Assembly: GCF_000330705.1 (NCBI RefSeq) | Contig: NZ_ANAM01000008.1 | Coordinates: 310,001 to 374,000 of the forward strand | Length of the DNA: 64,000 nt | Reading direction: 5' to 3' | Source of the DNA: Salinicoccus carnicancri Crm | Lineage (GTDB): Bacteria > Bacillota > Bacilli > Staphylococcales > Salinicoccaceae | In this document: positions 42,213-52,873 of the stretch, one piece after another | How positions within the stretch are numbered: position 1 is the first letter of the stretch | Layout: each line of letters opens with the position of its first letter | Made by a program: the position numbers and the translations under genes | The notes under the pieces: generated by a model | What the model was told of the DNA's origin: nothing | The model's input: the letters and a program-made list of their open reading frames with translations, nothing else | Database searches by the model: none

Positions 42213-43130
42213 CTACAATTTGTTAATTTCGTTGATCATCGCCTGTATGAAGCGGTCATCCGTATTCGGCATTGCAGGGCGGTGGTATCCCGCCCCCACT
42301 TCATCACACACTACTTTACACTCATAGTCATTATCATACAGTACCTCAAGATGTTCACACACAAAGCCAACCGGCAGGTAGATGAAATGACTGTAGCCGC
42401 GGGATTCATGAAGGTTTCTGGTCAGATCCTGGACATCCGGGCCAAGCCACGGGTCCGGTGTGTTGCCTTCAGACTGCCAGCCGATATGCACGTTCTGGAG
42501 GTCCGCATGCTTTCTGATAAGCTCCGCAGTAGCTTCCAGCTGGGCCGGATACGGATCGTTGTGCTCTTTGATTTTTTCTGGAAGACTGTGTGCACTTACA
42601 ATGACTGCTGTATCCTGCAATTCCGCTTCAGGTATTTCCATGAGAGAAGATTTCACGGCTTCTGTCCAGAAATCGATGAAGGGCTCCTGCTCATAGAATG
42701 ATTGAACAGACTTGATGCTGATGCCATATTTTTCCCCCTCAGCCTTCGCCCGTTCATTGTAGGTGCCTACTGAAAACTCGGAATAATGCGGTGCCAGTAC
42801 AACGGAAACCGCTTCTTTGATACCATGATCGCTCATGGATTCGACCGCATCCTCTATGAACGGGTCGATATGCTTGAGTCCGATGAACAGTTCATATTCG
42901 ACTTCGTTTTGCGATGCGTTCAATTTATTGACGAGCGCTTCCGCCTGCCGTTTGGTGGTATCTGCAAGCGGAGAGATGCCCCCGATTGCTTCATAACGGT
43001 CTTTCAGATCCTGAAGTGCTTCCTCTGAGGGTTTTCTCCCGTGTCTGATATGTGTGTAATACGGTTCAATGTCTTCCTCTTTGTAGGGCGTACCATACGC
43101 CATCACCAATAGTCCCTTTTTCACTGCCAT
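42213..43130 (-). CDS. hemH: Coproporphyrin III ferrochelatase (HemH/CpfC)
   Basis: Inserts iron into coproporphyrin III; 305 residues, cytoplasmic/peripheral. The start MAVKKGLLVMAYGTPYKEEDIEPYYTHIR is characteristic of Gram-positive ferrochelatase (YGTPY). The metal-site histidine lies in VIVSAHSLPEKI near residue 182, with the glutamate in PVGFVCEHLEVLYDND near 265. Middle gene of hemE-H-Y, six bases downstream of hemE. Confidence 0.95.
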   Translation of the reverse strand: MAVKKGLLVMAYGTPYKEEDIEPYYTHIRHGRKPSEEALQDLKDRYEAIGGISPLADTTKRQAEALVNKLNASQNEVEYELFIGLKHIDPFIEDAVESMSDHGIKEAVSVVLAPHYSEFSVGTYNERAKAEGEKYGISIKSVQSFYEQEPFIDFWTEAVKSSLMEIPEAELQDTAVIVSAHSLPEKIKEHNDPYPAQLEATAELIRKHADLQNVHIGWQSEGNTPDPWLGPDVQDLTRNLHESRGYSHFIYLPVGFVCEHLEVLYDNDYECKVVCDEVGAGYHRPAMPNTDDRFIQAMINEINKL

Positions 43131-43136
43131 TCCAAA

Positions 43137-44162
43137 TCACTTTCCTTTGCTGTACTCATGTACAAATGTAGTCAGTCGTTTCAATGTTTCCGGCTCGACT
43201 TCGGGGAATACCCCGTGCCCCAGATTGAAGATGTGGCCATCGTTCCCGCCCTGGTCAAGGATTTCTTTCGCCCTTTGTTCAATGACTTCCCAGTCGGCGA
43301 GAAGCAGTGCCGGATCCAGATTACCCTGGAGGGCTTTTGCCACGCCCATTTCACGTGCTTCACTGATGGAGGTTCTCCAATCGAGGCCCATCACATCCAT
43401 GTCCAGCTTATTCCACTCCGGGATAAGATGGGATGCACCGATACCGAAGACGATGACTGGCACTCCCATATCCCTGATACTGTCGATTATCTGGTTCATG
43501 TAAGGCGCAAGGTAATGTGCATAGTCCGCTTTGTTCAATGCACCGCCCCAGGAATCGAATATCTGGATAAGTCCCGCACCCGATTCAACCTGTGCCCTGA
43601 GATAGCGGATGCTCATTTCAGCCAGTTTTTCCATGAGTCTGAACCACGTATCGGGCTGATTATACATCATTGATTTAGTTTTATGATAGTTCTTTGTCGG
43701 CCCGCCTTCAATCATGTAGCTTGCCACCGTAAACGGCGCCCCGCAGAAACCGATCAAGGGAACATTCAATTTCTCTTTGGTCAATATTTCGATCGTCTTA
43801 TAGACATAGTCAAGATCTTTATACGGATCAAGCTCACCAAGTTTCTCCACATCACTGATGTGGCGGATAGGATTATGGATTACAGGACCAACTCCCGCCT
43901 TTATCTCCACGTCTATACCGATGGGAGCCAGCGGGGAAACAATATCCTTGTACAGCACTGCAGCGTCAACGTTATAATTTTCGACAGGGGTCGCTGTCAA
44001 GTATGCAGTCAGCTCCGGCTGATGCGTAATTTCCATAAGGGAATATTTCTCTTTGACTTTATTGTACTCCGGCTGGCTGCGTCCAACCTGTCTCATGAAC
44101 CAGACAGGAGTGTAATCCGTCTTTTCCCCTCTTGCCGCTTTGATGATAGTATCATTGAACAA
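43137..44162 (-). CDS. hemE: Uroporphyrinogen decarboxylase
   Basis: Decarboxylates uroporphyrinogen III to coproporphyrinogen III; 341 residues from the TTG at 44162, which follows GGAGG by eight bases and gives the normal family start [14 protein letters not shown]. An ATG at 44192 would add ten residues unlike the family and lie before the ribosome site. Signature [22 protein letters not shown] is near residue 20, with [17 protein letters not shown] near 145 and [13 protein letters not shown] near 310. First gene of the hem operon; traP is divergent. Confidence 0.95.
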   Translation of the reverse strand: MFNDTIIKAARGEKTDYTPVWFMRQVGRSQPEYNKVKEKYSLMEITHQPELTAYLTATPVENYNVDAAVLYKDIVSPLAPIGIDVEIKAGVGPVIHNPIRHISDVEKLGELDPYKDLDYVYKTIEILTKEKLNVPLIGFCGAPFTVASYMIEGGPTKNYHKTKSMMYNQPDTWFRLMEKLAEMSIRYLRAQVESGAGLIQIFDSWGGALNKADYAHYLAPYMNQIIDSIRDMGVPVIVFGIGASHLIPEWNKLDMDVMGLDWRTSISEAREMGVAKALQGNLDPALLLADWEVIEQRAKEILDQGGNDGHIFNLGHGVFPEVEPETLKRLTTFVHEYSKGK

Positions 44163-44327
44163 TGTATTTTCCTCCAATATTCTATATATCACTCAATATT
44201 CTAACATACTGTTGATAATAATTATTAATTACATGCATAATGTCAAAAAATCGATTTATTTGGTTTGCGTTTAGTGAAAGTTGATTTAAGGTATGTATAT
44301 ACCAAGACTATTTAAGAGGTGAACATA

Positions 44328-44864
44328 ATGGAACTACATTTGACAACAGGAACACTGAGGTATTTGAAAGACATCAAACACGAACATCCGGAAGTCCATA
44401 TCGGTGCAATGGGCCAGGATGCCATCCTTTTTTATGAAGATGACAACAATGATTCATTTTTCACTTCACGCCACACCTACGATATCAAACATTCAAAAGG
44501 GGAACTTGATGATGAAAATGCCACGTCGGCGCATTTCATTCCCATACCCGACAACAAAAAGGGAACGATGCACGGACACCTTTCCGACCTGGTGGCAGCA
44601 TTAGAGACTGCAAACGGGGTAATGGCCTACAGAACAGGGGAGGCCGTAAACGATGAGTCTTTTGTCGTCATGATCCAATGGGCACAAGCATCCACATACA
44701 GCGATTTCAAACATACAGATGTATATCACTCATACCTGAGCAGCGAGGTATTGAAAAAATTCCGTACAGCGGAGTCACTATTCCACCAATCCATCTCCGC
44801 AAAGTTCTTCCTGCCGCTTAAGGACAATGATGAACAGGCCGAAGACTCTGAAGACGGATTTTAA
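44328..44864 (+). CDS. traP: TRAP-type protein (target of RNAIII-activating protein homologue; HmoB-like)
   Basis: 178 residues from ATG 44328, eight bases after AAGAGGTG. The C-terminal half, with MAYRTGEAVNDESFVVMIQW and ASTYSDFKHTDVYHSYLS, fits the antibiotic-biosynthesis-monooxygenase (ABM) fold used by HmoB haem-degrading enzymes and TRAP. Position between hemE and ecsB is the same as staphylococcal traP. The proposed quorum-sensing role of TRAP is contested in S. aureus, so a haem-linked or oxidative-stress function is equally plausible. Catalytic histidine cannot be defined confidently. Confidence 0.75.
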   Translation: MELHLTTGTLRYLKDIKHEHPEVHIGAMGQDAILFYEDDNNDSFFTSRHTYDIKHSKGELDDENATSAHFIPIPDNKKGTMHGHLSDLVAALETANGVMAYRTGEAVNDESFVVMIQWAQASTYSDFKHTDVYHSYLSSEVLKKFRTAESLFHQSISAKFFLPLKDNDEQAEDSEDGF

Positions 44865-44887
44865 GCGACTGATGACATCAGTCGCTT
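44863..44887. terminator. Terminator between traP and ecsB
   Basis: AAGCGACTGATG/CATCAGTCGCTT stem overlapping the 3' ends of both convergent genes; the T-rich tail is short. Confidence 0.7.
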
Positions 44888-46080
44888 AATTCCTGTTCTT
44901 TTTTATATACAGCTCTGCTGAACACTCTGTTTGTCAAGTATCCCCATAGCGGGAAGACAAAGGCGATGTAGGCAAACCCCGGATGGACGATGGCAAAAAT
45001 GATGCCGAAGACCAGCGTTACGGCGAATACCGCCTTGTGTGAGAATGTAACATAGCTTTTCTGGATGAAGGAGCGGTCGACCGGCCACACTTTCGGCCAG
45101 AGCAGATAGGCCTGGGCCGAATAGATCTGGGACATCTGAAGCACTATGACATATATCCCGAACAGACCTGTGACGATGGAAACGTAGAGGTTGCCCATCC
45201 ATACCATCACGATGCCGAAGAGTATGATGAGCCTCAGTATGATCATCGGCAGGTCATGGTCCCTGGCAAACGTTCTGTAGAAAAGGAACTCATACATCTT
45301 CTCCTTGCCGAACGACATACCCGCCGGCTTCCACAGTAGCGGGTCCAGGTATTTCCTTCTTTTAAACTGCTTGTCGATATGGTTCACATTGGTGAACATG
45401 GAGACATTTCTGTAATACCGGTTGAGTTGCACTTCCTCATGTTCTATATATGCATTCCAGTCGAAAGCGGGGTGCTCACGCCCCTTTACGTATCTGTCCG
45501 CCGCCAAAAGGAATACCAATGATAATATCAGCCATACCGGGTGCTGCAGCACGAGTATCAGACTGAGTACATCCATTACAAAGAGGATGACGGTCATTAA
45601 AGAAATGGAAATTCCGGTATTGATGACGCGCTTCCTTACATGGAAGTTGACAGTGTAATGGATGAGCGCCAGGAGCAGGAACAGCATTATTCCAATCGCC
45701 CCATGCCCGACTGTCAGGAGGAGCAGGGCAATCACTGCAGCCGTGACGGCTTTTGAAATACCGAGCATGAGCGAATACCGGCCGGCATTTTTAAGATAGG
45801 TTCCCATATGTGTTTCATACGGCAGCAGAAAGATGCCGTCTGCAGGCTTCAGGAGCGAACGGTACCCGGGCAGCAGGAACAGGGCTACCACGGCAGAAGC
45901 AATCAAATCCAGCCATACTGATGGTTCCAGTGTCTGGAGTATCCCGAGCAGCGAATAAATGAATACGCCGCCGGCGATGGTGAGGAATATCAGAAAATGG
46001 CTGTTGAATATGAATTTACCGTAGTAGCTGCGGCGCCTTATATCTTCATTCACCCTCGGTCTGAATAGATTATCGGGCAT
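44878..46080 (-). CDS. ecsB: ABC transporter permease EcsB
   Basis: Multi-spanning membrane subunit of the Ecs ABC transporter, 400 residues. Hydrophobic helices lie near residues 28-48, 58-76, 105-150, 160-200, 285-330 and 350-390. Charged N-terminus RPRVNEDIRRRSYYGK and the FKRRKYLDPLLWKP region are as in EcsB. In Bacillus and staphylococci Ecs affects secretion, competence and intramembrane proteolysis; its substrate is debated. Its start overlaps the ecsA 3' end by eleven bases, so it is translated with it. Confidence 0.9.
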   Translation of the reverse strand: MPDNLFRPRVNEDIRRRSYYGKFIFNSHFLIFLTIAGGVFIYSLLGILQTLEPSVWLDLIASAVVALFLLPGYRSLLKPADGIFLLPYETHMGTYLKNAGRYSLMLGISKAVTAAVIALLLLTVGHGAIGIMLFLLLALIHYTVNFHVRKRVINTGISISLMTVILFVMDVLSLILVLQHPVWLILSLVFLLAADRYVKGREHPAFDWNAYIEHEEVQLNRYYRNVSMFTNVNHIDKQFKRRKYLDPLLWKPAGMSFGKEKMYEFLFYRTFARDHDLPMIILRLIILFGIVMVWMGNLYVSIVTGLFGIYVIVLQMSQIYSAQAYLLWPKVWPVDRSFIQKSYVTFSHKAVFAVTLVFGIIFAIVHPGFAYIAFVFPLWGYLTNRVFSRAVYKKEQELSD

Positions 46081-46813
46081 CGGCGGAGGTACCTCCTGTA
46101 ATCTTCAGATAAACCTCATCAAGAGAGGCAGCTGCCATATCAAGGGAAATGCGGAGTTCCTCGAGAGTGCCGTCCGCAACCATACGTCCGCTGTCGATGA
46201 TTGCAAAACGGTCGCAGTATTTTTCCGCCGTGGCCAGTATATGTGTACTCATCAGTATAGAGCGCCCGGCGTCCCTCTCCCTGACCATCAGGTCGATGAG
46301 CGAATCTATGCCTAATGGGTCAAGACCTAGAAACGGTTCATCGATGATGTACAGGTCCGGCCGGGCCAGAAATGCACAGACCAACATCACTTTCTGCTTC
46401 ATACCCTTGGAGAAATGAGTAGGAAACATATTGATCTTCGAATCCAGCCTGAATATTCCAAGCAGTTCCCCCGCCCGTTCCAGTGCATCCTCTTCCTCTA
46501 TACCGTATGCCATGGCGGTCATCAGTATATGTTCTTTGAGTGTCAGTTCCTCATATAGTACAGGGGTTTCCGGTATATATGCGAGGCGCTTCCTGTAGTT
46601 TTCGGCATCTTCACTGATTGTGGTGCCGGCCACACGGATTTCACCCGAATGCGGCCGCAACAGGCCCAGTATATGCTTGATGGTTGTACTCTTCCCTGCA
46701 CCGTTCAGGCCTATGAGCCCGACGATTTCCCCTTTTTTTATATCAAGGGAGACATCATGTATGACAGGTGTCTTCGAGTACCCACCCGTCAGATGTTCTA
46801 TTTTCAGTACCAT
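46070..46813 (-). CDS. ecsA: ABC transporter ATP-binding protein EcsA
   Basis: ATPase of the Ecs transporter; 247 residues from ATG 46813, after AAAAGGAAGT. The in-frame ATG 46840 would add nine residues. Walker A is GLNGAGKSTTIKH near residue 38, the signature HFSKGMKQK near 135, Walker B YIIDEPFLGLDPLG near 158 and the H-loop MSTHILATAEKYCD. It is divergent from hit, the same arrangement as Bacillus hit-ecsAB. Confidence 0.94.
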   Translation of the reverse strand: MVLKIEHLTGGYSKTPVIHDVSLDIKKGEIVGLIGLNGAGKSTTIKHILGLLRPHSGEIRVAGTTISEDAENYRKRLAYIPETPVLYEELTLKEHILMTAMAYGIEEEDALERAGELLGIFRLDSKINMFPTHFSKGMKQKVMLVCAFLARPDLYIIDEPFLGLDPLGIDSLIDLMVRERDAGRSILMSTHILATAEKYCDRFAIIDSGRMVADGTLEELRISLDMAAASLDEVYLKITGGTSADAR

Positions 46814-46898
46814 AACCGACTTCCTTTTATTTGTAATCATTTATTTGTATACTTATATTAAATTAATATATCATAACTGAACAATGGAGGTACAATGA

Positions 46899-47327
46899 AT
46901 GACTAAAACAATTTTCGAGAAAATAGCCGACCGTGAAATCCCTTCAAACATCGTATATGAAGATGAGGTATGCATCGCTTTCACGGATGCTTTCCCGCTT
47001 TCCAAAGGGCATACACTCGTCATACCGAGGAAACCTGTGCCGGATATATATGACCTGGATGACGAAACCGGCGCACACATCATGAAAGTGATCTCCAAAG
47101 TTGCAAATGCCATAAAGGATGCTTTCGAACCGGCCGGACTGAACATTGTCCAGAACAATGGTGAATATGCCTCACAGACTGTTTTCCACCTCCACTTCCA
47201 TCTCATACCCAGATATGAGGACGAATACGACGGGTTCAGCTACAATTGGCAACAGGATCCTGATGAACGTACAGATGAGCAGAAAAAAGAGATCGAAGAG
47301 TCAATCAAAAACCAGCTCGATGTATAA
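46899..47327 (+). CDS. hit: HIT-family nucleotide hydrolase/transferase
   Basis: 142-residue histidine-triad protein of the Hint branch, hydrolysing nucleoside phosphoramidates or aminoacyl-adenylates. Start TKTIFEKIADREIPSNIVYEDE is typical of Hint, followed by GHTLVIPRKPV near residue 45 and the HIT motif FHLHFHLIPR (H-x-H-x-H) near 100. GGAGG precedes the ATG. Divergent from ecsAB as in Bacillus; the following gene (ytxH-like) is in the same direction after 54 bases and may be co-transcribed. Confidence 0.94.
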   Translation: MTKTIFEKIADREIPSNIVYEDEVCIAFTDAFPLSKGHTLVIPRKPVPDIYDLDDETGAHIMKVISKVANAIKDAFEPAGLNIVQNNGEYASQTVFHLHFHLIPRYEDEYDGFSYNWQQDPDERTDEQKKEIEESIKNQLDV

Positions 47328-47381
47328 CTCTTCGACGCTTTGGGTAAAGAGACATAAATGGCAAAAAGGACGTGACACTTA

Positions 47382-47765
47382 ATGAAACTCAGAAACGCAG
47401 GTATCGGTTTCCTCGTCGGTGTAACCGGGGGGACACTGATTGCAATGCTCAACGCCCCAAAATCAGGGAGCGAGCTTCAGGCATCGCTGAAGTCCGGTTC
47501 GGGCAACATGAAATCCCAGATGGATCAGCTGAAAATCGAAGCGGATGAAGTCAAATCTTCTTTTCTGAAGACAAAGCATGAATCCCAGGAAGTGTTCAAA
47601 ACACTGGGAGATGAAATCAAGACAATGATCAGCAACTACCAGGCGGACATTTCACCGAATATTGAACGCATACAAAAAGACGTGGAAAATCTTCAGAACC
47701 GCGGTGAAGAGGTCCAGGAATCAGTGGGGAAAATCCAGGATAACTTCAAATTCAAATTTAAATAG
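47382..47765 (+). CDS. YtxH-domain protein
   Basis: 127 residues. An N-terminal glycine-rich hydrophobic segment, GIGFLVGVTGGTLIAML followed by NAPKSGSELQ, is the YtxH (PF12732) signature, and a long helical/coiled-coil part follows with heptad-like residues (EVFKTLGDEIKTMISNYQ). Members are small membrane-associated or cytoplasmic stress proteins of unknown mechanism. It lies between hit and prsA; a terminator follows, so prsA has its own transcription unit. Confidence 0.82.
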   Translation: MKLRNAGIGFLVGVTGGTLIAMLNAPKSGSELQASLKSGSGNMKSQMDQLKIEADEVKSSFLKTKHESQEVFKTLGDEIKTMISNYQADISPNIERIQKDVENLQNRGEEVQESVGKIQDNFKFKFK

Positions 47766-47775
47766 GCCTTTACAC

Positions 47776-47814
47776 AGCAGCAGGGTACAAAGATTTGTGC
47801 CCTGCTGCTTTCTT
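47776..47814 (+). terminator. Terminator after the YtxH gene
   Basis: AGCAGCAGGGTACAAA/TTTGTGCCCTGCTGCT stem followed by TTCTT. Confidence 0.85.
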
Positions 47815-47859
47815 GTGATATATTAGCCTCTGTAGTCTAAACTAAAGGAGACTTGAACA

Positions 47860-48948
47860 ATGAAAAAGAAATTAGCTCCGATTGTCATTAGTTTCGGACT
47901 GATTGGCCTGGCCGGCTGCTCAGACGATAATGGAAGCGGAAACAGTGAAAATGATGAAACGGAATTCGGCAGCGTACTCTCAACGAGTGATGCGGGGGAT
48001 GTCACTACAGACGATATCCTGAACCAGATTGGCACAAGTACGGTTGCAAACCAGACATTCCAGCTCACCCTCGACAATATCCTGCAAGATAAATACAGTG
48101 AAGAAGTTGACACTGAGCAGATTGAGTCCCAGACAGATGAAGAGATTGAACAGATGGGCGGAGAGGAACAATTCTCCATGGCACTTCAACAGCAGCAGCC
48201 CGGCATGACTGTTGACAAATATAAGGAACAGCGTATAACAAACGCCTACCATGATAAATTCTTCGAAGAAAAGTTTGAAGTGACGGATGAAATGGCGATG
48301 GAAAACACAAGGGAAGCTTCCCATATACTTATTGCAGTGAAGGATGAAGAATCTGAGGAATCCGCACCGCAGCAGCAACAGGCATCCGAAAGCGATCTGA
48401 CTGATGAAGAGGCGAAGCAAAAGGCTGAAGACCTTAAAAAGCAGCTTGACGAAGGTGCTGATTTCGGGGAACTCGCCAAGGAAGAATCACATGATACCGG
48501 CAGTGCCGAAAATAACGGGGCCCTCGGCTACGTCCAGAAAGGACAGATGGTAGAAGGTTTCGATAAAGCATTGTTCGAACTGGAAAAAGGTGAAGTTTCT
48601 GATGTGGTCAAATCAGAATTCGGCTATCATATCATAAAGCGCCATGATGAGGAAAACATCGAAGACGAACTGCCGCAGATTAAAAAACAGATGGTGAGCA
48701 AGAAAATCCAGGAAAACCAGGATAAAGTGCTTGAATACTACAAAGAAGTGCTCGAAGAGTATAACGCAGACTTCGAAAACGAAGACATCAGGACGTTCAT
48801 CGAAGACACTTATCTGAACCCTGAATCCCAGCAGTCACCTGAGCAGCCGACAACAGAACAGCCTGCAGAGAACGAAGATGCTTCTGTAGAGGAATCCTCT
48901 GAAGAAGAAACTTCAGAGGAGGAAGCCACTGAAGAAAACGCAGAATAA
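47860..48948 (+). CDS. prsA: Foldase lipoprotein PrsA
   Basis: Extracytoplasmic peptidyl-prolyl isomerase that folds exported proteins; 362 residues. The signal peptide MKKKLAPIVISFGLIGLAGC ends in lipobox LAGC (Cys20). A parvulin domain is seen in EASHILIAVKDEE near residue 147 and GALGYVQKGQMVEGFDKALF near 222, with SEFGYHIIKRHDE ending it. The C-terminus has an unusually long acidic tail rich in Glu, Ser and Thr after about residue 325, an extension that may be a surface adaptation to salt. Expressed from its own unit. Confidence 0.92.
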   Translation: MKKKLAPIVISFGLIGLAGCSDDNGSGNSENDETEFGSVLSTSDAGDVTTDDILNQIGTSTVANQTFQLTLDNILQDKYSEEVDTEQIESQTDEEIEQMGGEEQFSMALQQQQPGMTVDKYKEQRITNAYHDKFFEEKFEVTDEMAMENTREASHILIAVKDEESEESAPQQQQASESDLTDEEAKQKAEDLKKQLDEGADFGELAKEESHDTGSAENNGALGYVQKGQMVEGFDKALFELEKGEVSDVVKSEFGYHIIKRHDEENIEDELPQIKKQMVSKKIQENQDKVLEYYKEVLEEYNADFENEDIRTFIEDTYLNPESQQSPEQPTTEQPAENEDASVEESSEEETSEEEATEENAE

Positions 48949-48949
48949 C

Positions 48950-48983
48950 AAAAGACTGCCGCGGAATTCCGCGGCAGTCTTTT
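48950..48983. terminator. Bidirectional terminator between prsA and yhaM
   Basis: AAAAGACTGCCGCGGAA/TTCCGCGGCAGTCTTTT perfect stem with T run. Confidence 0.92.
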
Positions 48984-48986
48984 GTG

Positions 48987-49937
48987 TCATTCAAATTTTT
49001 CCGGACGGTAGAACGCCCGGTTCTCGAGCGGAAATATACGGTCGGTAAATGTCCCCTTATCCGTCTGGCCCGTGTGTTTGTCCATCATCATCATGCGGGC
49101 ATCGATGTTGTCTATGAAATGCAGGATCTCCGCCTCTTTGATCATAGGTTGCTTTGGAGATCCGTATTCAAGTTTTCCATGATGGCTGAGTATCAGGTGC
49201 TTCAGAAGCATGACTTCCTCGCCTTCGATGTTCAGTTCATCAGCCACGCGTGTAATTTCATCATTCGCTATCACGATATGACCGATGAGATTCCCTTCCA
49301 CGGTATAGGTGGTGCCCACCGGTCCGGTCAGCTCCTTCACCTTGCCTATATCGTGCAGGATGATTGAACTGTACAGAAGACTCCGGTTCAGGGACGGATA
49401 TATGTCACAGAGTGCTTCTGCCGTCCTGAGCATATAGTGGACATGGTATGCGAGTCCTGAGACGAAGTCATGATGGTTTGTCATGGCTGCCGGGAATGTC
49501 AGGAACTCCCTGCCGTATCTATTAAGAAGCTGGCGGACAATCCTCTGCAGACTGCCGTTTTCAATCTTGATCACATAATCCATTATACTTTCATAAAGCG
49601 TGTCTTCGTCCATCGGCGCTTTTTCAACGAAATCTTTGGGGTTGAGGCCGTCCTCCTCTTTAGCTGTTCTGAAAGTGGCTATTTTCATCTGCCTCTTATT
49701 GCGGTAGTCGATGACGTCGCCTTTGACTTTGATCAGTGTTTCAGGCTTCAACACCTCCATGTCCTCTTTTGAAACTGTCCACAGTTTCGCTTCTATTTCT
49801 CCCGTGCGGTCCTGGAGGAATAGAGTCATATAGGGTTTCCCCTGTGTGGTTACCCCCTGCTGACTCCTTTTTATAAGGTAGAAAGTTTCCACGCTGTCCC
49901 CCGGCTTAAGCTTTGATATATTATTAATCAGAGCCAC
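48987..49937 (-). CDS. yhaM: 3'-5' exoribonuclease YhaM (Cbf1 family)
   Basis: Processive exoribonuclease of Firmicutes acting on RNA and single-stranded DNA; 316 residues. An OB-fold ([35 protein letters not shown] near residue 30) is followed by an HD domain with [14 protein letters not shown] near residue 192 (HD pair) and histidines in [13 protein letters not shown] near 245. It follows yhaN directly, with a single base between stop and start. Same yhaM-yhaN-yhaO order as staphylococci. Confidence 0.93.
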   Translation of the reverse strand: MALINNISKLKPGDSVETFYLIKRSQQGVTTQGKPYMTLFLQDRTGEIEAKLWTVSKEDMEVLKPETLIKVKGDVIDYRNKRQMKIATFRTAKEEDGLNPKDFVEKAPMDEDTLYESIMDYVIKIENGSLQRIVRQLLNRYGREFLTFPAAMTNHHDFVSGLAYHVHYMLRTAEALCDIYPSLNRSLLYSSIILHDIGKVKELTGPVGTTYTVEGNLIGHIVIANDEITRVADELNIEGEEVMLLKHLILSHHGKLEYGSPKQPMIKEAEILHFIDNIDARMMMMDKHTGQTDKGTFTDRIFPLENRAFYRPEKFE

Positions 49938-49938
49938 C

Positions 49939-52866
49939 TCATTTCACTTTTTCTTTTAGTTTTATCGTCTGCTGGGAAGGTATCGAACTGTCAAGATTGC
50001 AAGTAAAGTACAACACCTGATCTGTCACTTCATTGCGGAGATAATCCATGATGATTTTTTTGCGTTCCCTGTCGAAATGTACAAAAGCATCATCTATGAT
50101 GAGCGGAAGCTGGTAGTAGCCCTTTAGTGCTTTGATCAGGCTCAGTCTGAGACTGATGTACAGCATTTCCTTGGTGGACTGGGAAAGCTCCAGCGGATGG
50201 AACAGCTGTCCGTTGCTGTGCCTCACTTTGATGCCGTCCTCATCGTATATCACATTGATGTATCTTCCGCGCGTCACACTTTCAAAAATGGACCTTGCCT
50301 CCTCTATGACGATCGGCAGGCGCTCATCCTTGATCGCTTTGATGTGGGTTTCAATCAATATGCGTATATAGTTCAGGGACATATACTCTCGGGAGAGTCC
50401 CTGGATCTGATTTTTGCGCATTTCAAACATATGGTTGAGTTCACTGAGCTTCCCGTCGCTTTCGAGGCCGGCGATTTCAGAGTTGATTTCCGCAAGTGCC
50501 TTCTGTTCATGCTGGATCTTGCTGTTGAACTCCTCGATCTGAGTTGAAATATTCTCTTCTTCCTCTTTCAGGTCGGCAAGCAGGAAGCGGGCCAGTTCAT
50601 TTCTTGAATCATAATCGAAATGTTCTTCATCAAGCTTCGTAGTCAGTTCTTTGAACTTTGCGATATTGTCATGATATTCTTCATGTTTCCTCGCATAGTA
50701 GTAATACTCTTCCTCGTCTTCCGCATCCACATATTCAAACAGTTTCTGGACTTTCTGTGCAGAGACGGAATTTCTTTCTTCCAGAACATTGATTTCATTT
50801 TCAAGCAGTTTGATCTGATCATCCAGCCTTGTGTAATGCGACTGGTCCTTGTACATTTTTGAAACCGTGCTCTTCACATCATAAAAAATACTGCTGTCAT
50901 CATATTGCATATCCATTGAAGAAATATCATTTTTCACTTCAGTCTTAAATTCCCGGAGTTCTTTTTTGATATTGTCGATTTCAAGTTTATGCCTGTTGAT
51001 CTGATTGCGTTTCTGCTTGATCTCCCGGATTGTGTGGATGGCATCCACAATATATTTGTTCTCAATATCCGGGTTTACCCTGAGATTTTTTTTCACATTG
51101 AGCAGATCGGTGTTGAGGGAGTCATTAAGCGCTTCTTTTACGGAAAGTGCCTCCTTCATCTCTTCAAGCTTCACATTGGAAGAAATCCGCTTTGTGTTCT
51201 GGGTTTTCAGATCCATTTTCAGATTCCTGGCATCATTGATATCAAAATCCACATCATTGTTCCGTTTGATTGTATCGATGATGTCCTCGAGCTCATGGAC
51301 TTCCTTCTGGTAGTCCGTCTTCAATGATTCATCCTCTTTCTGGTTGGTGAGCATGAGCAGCAACAGGGTCACGATACCGATGGCTGCAAACACACCGCCC
51401 ATCAGCCAGTTCGATGAGAACAGATAATAGATTCCAATCAGCAGTGCGATGACACTGATGCCGATTATGAGGATGGACTGCCCTCTTTTGACTTTGTTCC
51501 TCTCCCGTTTTTCCCGCTCATAATCCTTCTCAATCAGCTTAAACATCTTCTCTTTCTCTTTGAGTTCATACTCGCGGTCTATCAGCTCTTTTTTGATGCG
51601 CAGGCGTTCTTCGCCGATCTGTGAATCTTCGAGATGTTCAATGTCCTGATCAAGCTGTCTGATATCGGACTTCAAATGGTCTATTTCCCTGATCAGATAC
51701 TGCTCTTCAAGTACTGCCTCATCCAATTTTGAAAGAAGCTTCTGGACGGATTCCTTGACTATATTAGAGTCATCCACATCGTCATATTCCTGCTGCCAGC
51801 CGATATCTTTCTGAAGATTATGGATATCATCCTCGAGATTTTCAACAGCTGTATTGAGCCGGGTGACTTCGAGTTTCTTCTGCTTGATATCCGGCTCCCT
51901 CTTCTGGATCCTTTCAAGACAGGCAAGGTGATCTTTATCAGGCAGATCTATCAATGAAATTTCGTTTTTCAATGATTTCAGTTTTTCCGCCCTTAACCCG
52001 ATATCCCTCTGAATCTGCTGACTCTGGTTTTTCAGACCTTCGTACCTTTCCACCCCCTGTTCAGGGAACACGACAGGTTCTATGTTGAGTTTGTCTTCAA
52101 GCGACTTCCATGCTTTGATATCAGAGTGATACATGACTTCCTTCATCTTCTGTTTCCTGATGGTTTCAAGCTGATGCAGGGCATTCTTCTTTGCATTCAA
52201 GCTTTCTTCGGTCTTAGACTGCTCATTGATGAGCGTCTTATACCTCTCTTCGTGCTGTTCGAGCTTTTTGATTTTCTCATTCACACCTGCGATTTCTTCA
52301 AGCTCCTGGTTGACCTTCGGATTGATGCCGTTCTTTTTATAGATCGATTTGAGCTCCGCATCGATTGCACTCAGCATTTCATCATATTCATGTGATCCGA
52401 GGGCACCGGCGCGGAGGAGGTATTCCTGAAGCTTGTCTTCGGTCATATTTTTATGGATATCCTGCAGACCGAGTACATCAAATGAAAATATCGACCGGTA
52501 TGTCTTCTTGTCGATGAAGTTCAGTTTCTTGATCAGCCAGTCCTCGCTTCTCACAGTACCGTCATTGAGATATATTTTTACATCACCCTGCACCTTCCCC
52601 TTGATGCGTTCTATCTCAACCGGCCCCGGTTCATCGGGGAATTGGACCGTCAGCTTCCCCCCGTACAGGTTATGCATACGGGGCTCCCTTCTCGGTTCCT
52701 GTTCCTTCCTCGTCGGAAAACCGAACAGTATGGAATGGATGAAGGACTGCATGGTTGATTTACCCGCTTCATTCTCACCGAATATCTGGACAAACTTCTG
52801 ATTTGTATTAAGTTCCGTTTCTGTAATCTTTCCGTAACCGTATATATTCAACGATATGATCTTCAT
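49939..52866 (-). CDS. yhaN: SMC/SbcC-like ATPase YhaN
   Basis: Large ATPase, 975 residues, partner of the YhaO nuclease. Walker [15 protein letters not shown] near residue 30, coiled coil of roughly 500 residues each side, and Walker [11 protein letters not shown] near 925. A notable feature is a hydrophobic pair of helices in the coiled-coil middle ([20 protein letters not shown] and the following [20 protein letters not shown], around residues 455-495), so the protein is probably membrane-tethered. Family members with such a hairpin exist; role likely DNA-end processing or competence-linked. Overlaps neither gene; yhaO ends 7 bases before. Confidence 0.88.
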   Translation of the reverse strand: MKIISLNIYGYGKITETELNTNQKFVQIFGENEAGKSTMQSFIHSILFGFPTRKEQEPRREPRMHNLYGGKLTVQFPDEPGPVEIERIKGKVQGDVKIYLNDGTVRSEDWLIKKLNFIDKKTYRSIFSFDVLGLQDIHKNMTEDKLQEYLLRAGALGSHEYDEMLSAIDAELKSIYKKNGINPKVNQELEEIAGVNEKIKKLEQHEERYKTLINEQSKTEESLNAKKNALHQLETIRKQKMKEVMYHSDIKAWKSLEDKLNIEPVVFPEQGVERYEGLKNQSQQIQRDIGLRAEKLKSLKNEISLIDLPDKDHLACLERIQKREPDIKQKKLEVTRLNTAVENLEDDIHNLQKDIGWQQEYDDVDDSNIVKESVQKLLSKLDEAVLEEQYLIREIDHLKSDIRQLDQDIEHLEDSQIGEERLRIKKELIDREYELKEKEKMFKLIEKDYEREKRERNKVKRGQSILIIGISVIALLIGIYYLFSSNWLMGGVFAAIGIVTLLLLMLTNQKEDESLKTDYQKEVHELEDIIDTIKRNNDVDFDINDARNLKMDLKTQNTKRISSNVKLEEMKEALSVKEALNDSLNTDLLNVKKNLRVNPDIENKYIVDAIHTIREIKQKRNQINRHKLEIDNIKKELREFKTEVKNDISSMDMQYDDSSIFYDVKSTVSKMYKDQSHYTRLDDQIKLLENEINVLEERNSVSAQKVQKLFEYVDAEDEEEYYYYARKHEEYHDNIAKFKELTTKLDEEHFDYDSRNELARFLLADLKEEEENISTQIEEFNSKIQHEQKALAEINSEIAGLESDGKLSELNHMFEMRKNQIQGLSREYMSLNYIRILIETHIKAIKDERLPIVIEEARSIFESVTRGRYINVIYDEDGIKVRHSNGQLFHPLELSQSTKEMLYISLRLSLIKALKGYYQLPLIIDDAFVHFDRERKKIIMDYLRNEVTDQVLYFTCNLDSSIPSQQTIKLKEKVK

Positions 52867-52873
52867 ATACCCA

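Noticed and set aside
44290-44303. Palindrome GGTATGTATATACC before traP
   Set aside because: Only five-base arms in AT-rich DNA; not enough for an operator call.
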